Source: Patiria miniata (taxonomy: Eukaryota > Echinodermata > Asteroidea > Valvatida > Asterinidae). Taken from it: 64,000 nucleotides of DNA. Within the stretch, counting starts at the first letter, position 1. Each line of letters starts with the position of its first letter. Location: the NCBI RefSeq assembly GCF_015706575.1, contig NW_024037056.1:6089176-6153175 (forward strand), written 5' to 3'. Under the pieces are notes generated by a model. It made no database searches, was not told the DNA's origin, and saw only the letters and a program-made list of their open reading frames with translations. Positions 52,201 through 58,200 of the stretch are shown here, piece after piece. The position numbers and the translations under genes are program-made.

Positions 52201-55200
52201 ATCCAAATTTTTTCAGGGCCTTTCAGCGGGCCCAAACCCCATGCCTTTAGCTCAGAGTAGCCGATTCAATGACTCCAACTCGCTAAATGATGTTTAAATG
52301 AGTTTCTTTTGCTAACAGAAAAACAAGGTTAAAGTGGTCAAATTGGTCAAATAGAATATTTTTTTTTCGGGGCCCTTAAGTGGGCCCCATCTAGAATATT
52401 TTTTTTCGGGGCCCTTAAGTGGGCCCTTAAGTGAACCCCACTCCGTAAAGGCTTTACGCTTTGCGTGAAGTCCCCCTCCCCTGGGGGTCTACTCAATGTC
52501 CCCGAAATCCTTAGGATTAGGGTTAGGGTAAGGATTTCGGGGAACATTGGTATTGGGGAACATAGGTATGTACCCCTTTTCAGAAGTGATTGACGCCCTT
52601 GCTTTCTCCTCTAGGCTCCATCGAGATAAGAACCACGATCATCATCGTAGAGTTTGTGTATCCCAACTTGGTGCTGCCAGCAACCTTTAATGACGCTCTT
52701 CTGGATCCCACAACAGACGAATATCATGTCATGCAAGCCGATCTAGAAAGAATCGTAAGTTCAAGTTTGTTCATTCGGGCAACGGCGCATAAAAGGCAGC
52801 CATTGCGTACACCACCCACAGAAGCAATACATTAAAACTGACTCCCCTTGCTTTTGTAATATTAAAGGTATAGTCCATCATTTGTAATGTGTGCATTTTG
52901 TTCATTTGAAGCAACAAAAGTGCTCAAAATCTAAAGAAGGGTGCTGAACAACTAACCTGATGAAGTTTCAGCTCAGCTTCAGCTGTATATTTCGAGAAAA
53001 ACAACATTCTAGGATCTTGATTTCAAATCAAAAGTTGCTGAATCATGTTTTGAATTGGGCCTGAATTCAGCGTCCGAGACACGTTTTCACTGAGCCGATT
53101 GCTGCTACGCGATGTCGCGCACTGATCCGACGAATTATAGCAACCACGCGCGCCAGTTACTTTTTGGATAGCTGCAAATGATGGCCTCTGGCTTTAAATT
53201 TGGGGCAGAGACAAAATATTTGGACCCCCTCTTTCAGAAACAAAGTGGTTTTTGGCCCCGCACCCCAAATTGTGTTCTGGATCCGGCTTTACATTCAGGG
53301 ATAAAGGGTCCAGGAAATGAATTTTCTGAGAAACACATTTTGTGCAACTTTCTACTCCTCTTTAAATGTATGAAAACCATTTGATATCCCTTTTTCGGTT
53401 AATTTTTTATTGAAAAGTGCACTTCTTTAAACATTTCACATTTTCCATGCTTTTCCGGACAACTGAGGTGCTGTTGCTGTGATGTCATTTCAGGAAGACA
53501 CTGTTCAGTTGAGGGGTTTTCTGTTGAAATTGTGAACCCAAAATGTGTTCATTGAAAACATTTGTGAGAAAGGGTTGCTCATTGGCTTACTGTCATGTAC
53601 CGACACAACAACGAATAACCAAAGAAAAGAACATTTATGGAAGCAACTTTCAAAAATTCTAGCAAATTTGTGTGCTGAAATAGCTGTAACATTGAGATTT
53701 CTGCCCAGAATGACATCACAGTTTTGCTCATGAATATGGCAATTTGCATTTAACATAAAAACCAAAAAGGTACCAAAACACCTAGAAAAAGGCAAAACGA
53801 AACTTGAAAATAAGGTTTAATCTTAACTGTGGCCCAAAGGTGCATTTTAAAGGATTACATTAAATAAATAACATTGCATGGACCTTTTAACATCTCAGAT
53901 CAAAACATTCCAGAAAAAAATACCTTCAAGAGAAATATCTGTTTAAACAAATACTGCACCTAAAAAGCTCATTTTTGAAACTACTACTTGACTTGCATAA
54001 AAACCCATTGTTAAAAGATTGAAGACAAACATATAAGAGTTACGAAACATTTTTGAAATCCTGGTTATGTTTCAGCTGACGGTGATTTTCAGCCGACTTC
54101 ATCGATTCTTTCGTATCCGAGTCTTCAACTTCTTCTCGGGCAGTATCGGTTTTACCATGCTCGGTACTTTCGATAACATAACCAACACGTCAATTGAGAT
54201 GTTTGAGCAAACCTTGAACGACTCCATCACCGTCGGCGATCTTCTTGCTGGATCGATTTACAAAGTCACTCCGAGTTCCATAAAAGCGCACGAGAGTAAG
54301 TAAAAATCATACTTTTGGACCATTGTAAACGGTTTCAAGATGCGGAAGCTCCCACTCTTTTGTTGTATTATCATTTTTATTTCTGGTAATGAAACCAAGA
54401 ATTCCTCAAAAGCGCCCTAGGCACTGTAGTTCGCAAGCCTGAAGAAACCTGTAGAGAGAAGACAATGAGAAGAAATTACAGTTTTAGAGGTGGGAGGAAA
54501 AGCCCAGAGGAATATTCTGGGGGAAAACCCACGAAATCAGGCAGGGACTAAAAAGCCAATCCACGTGTTGGCTCACCCAGGCGGGATTCGAACCCGGGTC
54601 ATCGCGGTGGAAGGCGAGGAAAGTACCGCTAACGCCAACCTGACTCCCCAATTGTGAGATCACCTTTGCTGTTACAAATTGAAAAGAAATGATGCGGTAA
54701 AGCATACCAAGGTCTATAATTGACGCCACTAATTTCGAAAACGTTGGTTAGGACAAGATTTGCCCATTTATAGACCACTAAAATATGTATTTATAGAGGA
54801 CTTAAACTGTATCACTGACATAAGTCGATCTCATTCAATCCAACAGTTGTCTGTGACGAGGGTTATTGTCTGAATGGAGCGACATGCCAAGCCAGTCAAA
54901 TGAACTACCAAAGCACATGCCGGTAAGAATTCCTTGAGATAATTTGGCGATACAGGGCCCCCAAAACGGCATCAAATTGAAATGTCGACAGACTTGCGAT
55001 TCAGCCAGTCACAATGATTGACCAGTGATGATTGGATGGCAATTTTGCCCTTCTTTGCGTAAATAAATTCTCATTGTTTTTGCCTAAATGAATTCTCATT
55101 GTTTTTGCCTAAATGAATTCTCATTGTTTTTGCCAAAATAAATTCTCATTGTTTTTGCCAAAATGAATTCTCATTGTTTTGCCAAAATGAATTCTCATTG

Positions 55201-58200
55201 TTTTTGCCAAAATGAATTCTCATTGTTTCTGCCAAAATGAATTCTTGTTGTTTTTTGCCAAAAAGAATTCTCATTGTTTTTGCCAAAATGAATTCTCATT
55301 GTTTTTTTGCCAAAATGAATTCTCTTTGTTTTTGCCAAAATGAATTCTCATTGTTTTTTGCCAAAATAAATTCTCATTGTTTTTGCCAAAATGAATTCTC
55401 AATGTTTTTGCCAAAATGAATTCTCGTTGTTTTTTGCCAAAATGAATTCTCGTTGATTTTGCCAAAATGAATTCTCATTGCGTTTGCCAAAATGAATTCT
55501 CATTGTTTTTTGCCAAAAGGAATTCTTGTTGTTTTTGCCAAAATGAATTCTCATTGTTTTTTGCCAAAATGAATTCTTATTGTTTTTGCCAAAATGAATT
55601 CTCATTGTTTTTGCCAAAATGAATTCTCATTGTAGGTGTTTGGAAGGGTACACTGGAGACAGGTGTGAGCAGCAGACACTGCCAAGTGAGATTATAACTT
55701 GATACACATTTATGTTACTTGCAGCCAATTTCATGAATCTTTATGCAATGGCGCAACTCCGCCTTGCGCCACCATTTATTGCGTAAGCTGGGCAACATTT
55801 CACACTGCGCAACATTTCACATAAATCACATTGCACGAAAGTCTCATAGTGCGTAACTACGCGACTTGCGCAATAAGTTATGGCGTAACTTTCGCAATCA
55901 TTTTTGGTGGCGTAAGTTGTGGCGTAGCGACTGAAAATGACCTATTTTACCAGCAAATCGTGATTTAATAGATACAAGACACTCAGAGTTGCCTCACGAT
56001 TCCGAAGAAAGTCAGACAAAATACTTTTCAAAATGGCGGGCTGAGGTGATTCAACGACTGTTTCGTGAACAAACAAATTCACACACAATAAACAGCCGTC
56101 GTAAAGTCTGTTTTATCCTCGTACAAGATGTTTAGATTATTTGAAACGTTTCGCAGCTACGCCAAGTTTTGTGAAATCGATCTTAAGTTTATTGCGCAGC
56201 TGTGCAACAAATTTGTTGCGTAAATCTAACGCATGGCGCAAGCTACGCAGTTTTTCCTGAAATCGGCTGCAGATACTTTGATGACAAAACAGAGCGCTGT
56301 TGGTAGATAAATATTTCGGTAACAGTTTAAACAGGTGTATATAGTTCTGTGATTGTGAGTTTAGGATATCCTTATACAGTTGCATTCACCTGACTATTAT
56401 TCTTGTGCAGCCACTGACGAGCCTAAGATGACAACATCTGAGCCTACACAAGGCTTATCAACCCTAGCGATTGTCTTGATAGCAGTGAGTGCAATGCTTG
56501 TGATGTTTATCGTCATGATGTGTTTGCTGTGTTGCTGCTGCTTGTCAGCTGCTTCCTCCAGAAGACAAAAGATTCGTATGTATGAGGCCGAGCATGAGTA
56601 TCCAACATGGCCTGGGTACCTGTACCGTGCCAACGTCCTTCCCAGAGCGGTAAGCAGGGGCCAATTCCACCGCGCTGCTAAGCACAGAAATTTGCTTAGC
56701 ACAAAAAAAGTCTGGCTTATGAGAGCAGGTTATCAGCCAAAACTCCATGTGATTTTCATGCTAAGCAAACAGCAGCTGAATACTAATCACAAGCAATATA
56801 CATCACGTGGAATTTTGGCTGGTAACCTGCTTTTATAAGCCAGACTTTTTTGTGCTAAGCAAATTTTTGTGCTTAGCAGCGCCGTGAAATTGGCCCCAGT
56901 TGACAAGCTTAAAGGGAAGATACAACATTTGTAAACATCAAAAAACAAAATGATCAAATTATCACGAAATACCTTACTGGATTGTTAGGGAATGACAGTC
57001 TAAAGCATCCTGTAAAGTTGTGGCTCCTGGTGTGCTGACATTTGCAAGAAAAACTGTATTTTTTCGTTGGAGAAAACTGGCTTTTTATCAAAAACTGCCC
57101 CTAGTCTTTCATATTAGTTATTCCGCATTTCCGTTGCCTTTGATTACACACCTGATGACTGATTCTCTGACCTTACAATTCCTCAAAGTCTATAAATTGC
57201 TCCATTTCATCTCACGTTTTGCGTGTTCGTTTTCAACGACTGTTTCATCAAGCAGGAAAAACAAATATGAAACAGCCATCAGATTAGTAGTTTTCGATAA
57301 GTTTTGCTGAAGATGGGTTTTGTGAAATTGGTCTTAGATCGCGTCTAAGCTAAGAACGATCTAAGAGCAGGGACTCGTTGTAAGTTCTAAGAAAATTCGC
57401 AAGATAAGATTAGTTTCGTGAAATCAGCCCCAGATCTAGCTTTATCAATTGACTTTCGTGAATCCAAACAAGGTACTGTGTTGCAGTAAATAAAATGAAA
57501 GTTCTTTTAATCGTATTTTTAAAAATTAATTGTTTGTATTTTGTGTCCAGTTGGGTGAAGGTCGTTACCTTTCTCCCAATTCACGACATCCGGGTTTTAC
57601 TCGACCCTATGTTGCTACCGGCGACGAGGAACAGGTCTGTCCTTCAATTTTTCCTTTTTCTTTTGCTTCTTTGCAAATGTTTTTCTTCATCTCAAGAAAG
57701 ATCATTTCATCTGATTTTCTAATTTTTTTTTTAACAATTCATATACGCCCATATTTACCCGTTTTGAAACCAAAAGAATGTTGGTTGTACAGGGTGAGTA
57801 AAAAAAAGCGAAATCCAAATGTCGGGACTGTTGTTATAGTGAAGTTCTGCATGTAGCACTTTCAAAATCTAGGATATGAAAGCCCAATTCATAAGCTTCC
57901 TTTTAGTCCACGAATCATTCAAATCACTCATGTACTTTTCAAGTTAAGGAATTTTAAACACAACCACCGTTTTGAAGTTCTGTCCACGGATCACAAAAAA
58001 GGTGCGCGTTCTATCAGCAAAACAAAAACAATTCACACACATCCCTATGTGATTTGTTTTCGTTTTGCTGAAAGAACACTGAACACTGGAAAACAGTGGT
58101 TGCGTTTAAAATACCGTAACTTGAAAAGTACATGAGTGATTTGAATGATTCTTGTACTAAAAGAAAGCTCATGAATGGGGCTTTTATATCCTAGATTTTG

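Noticed and set aside
55237..55617. ORFs rich in FWQK/HFGKN repeats
   Set aside because: Translations of the 25-bp minisatellite, intronic by splice context.
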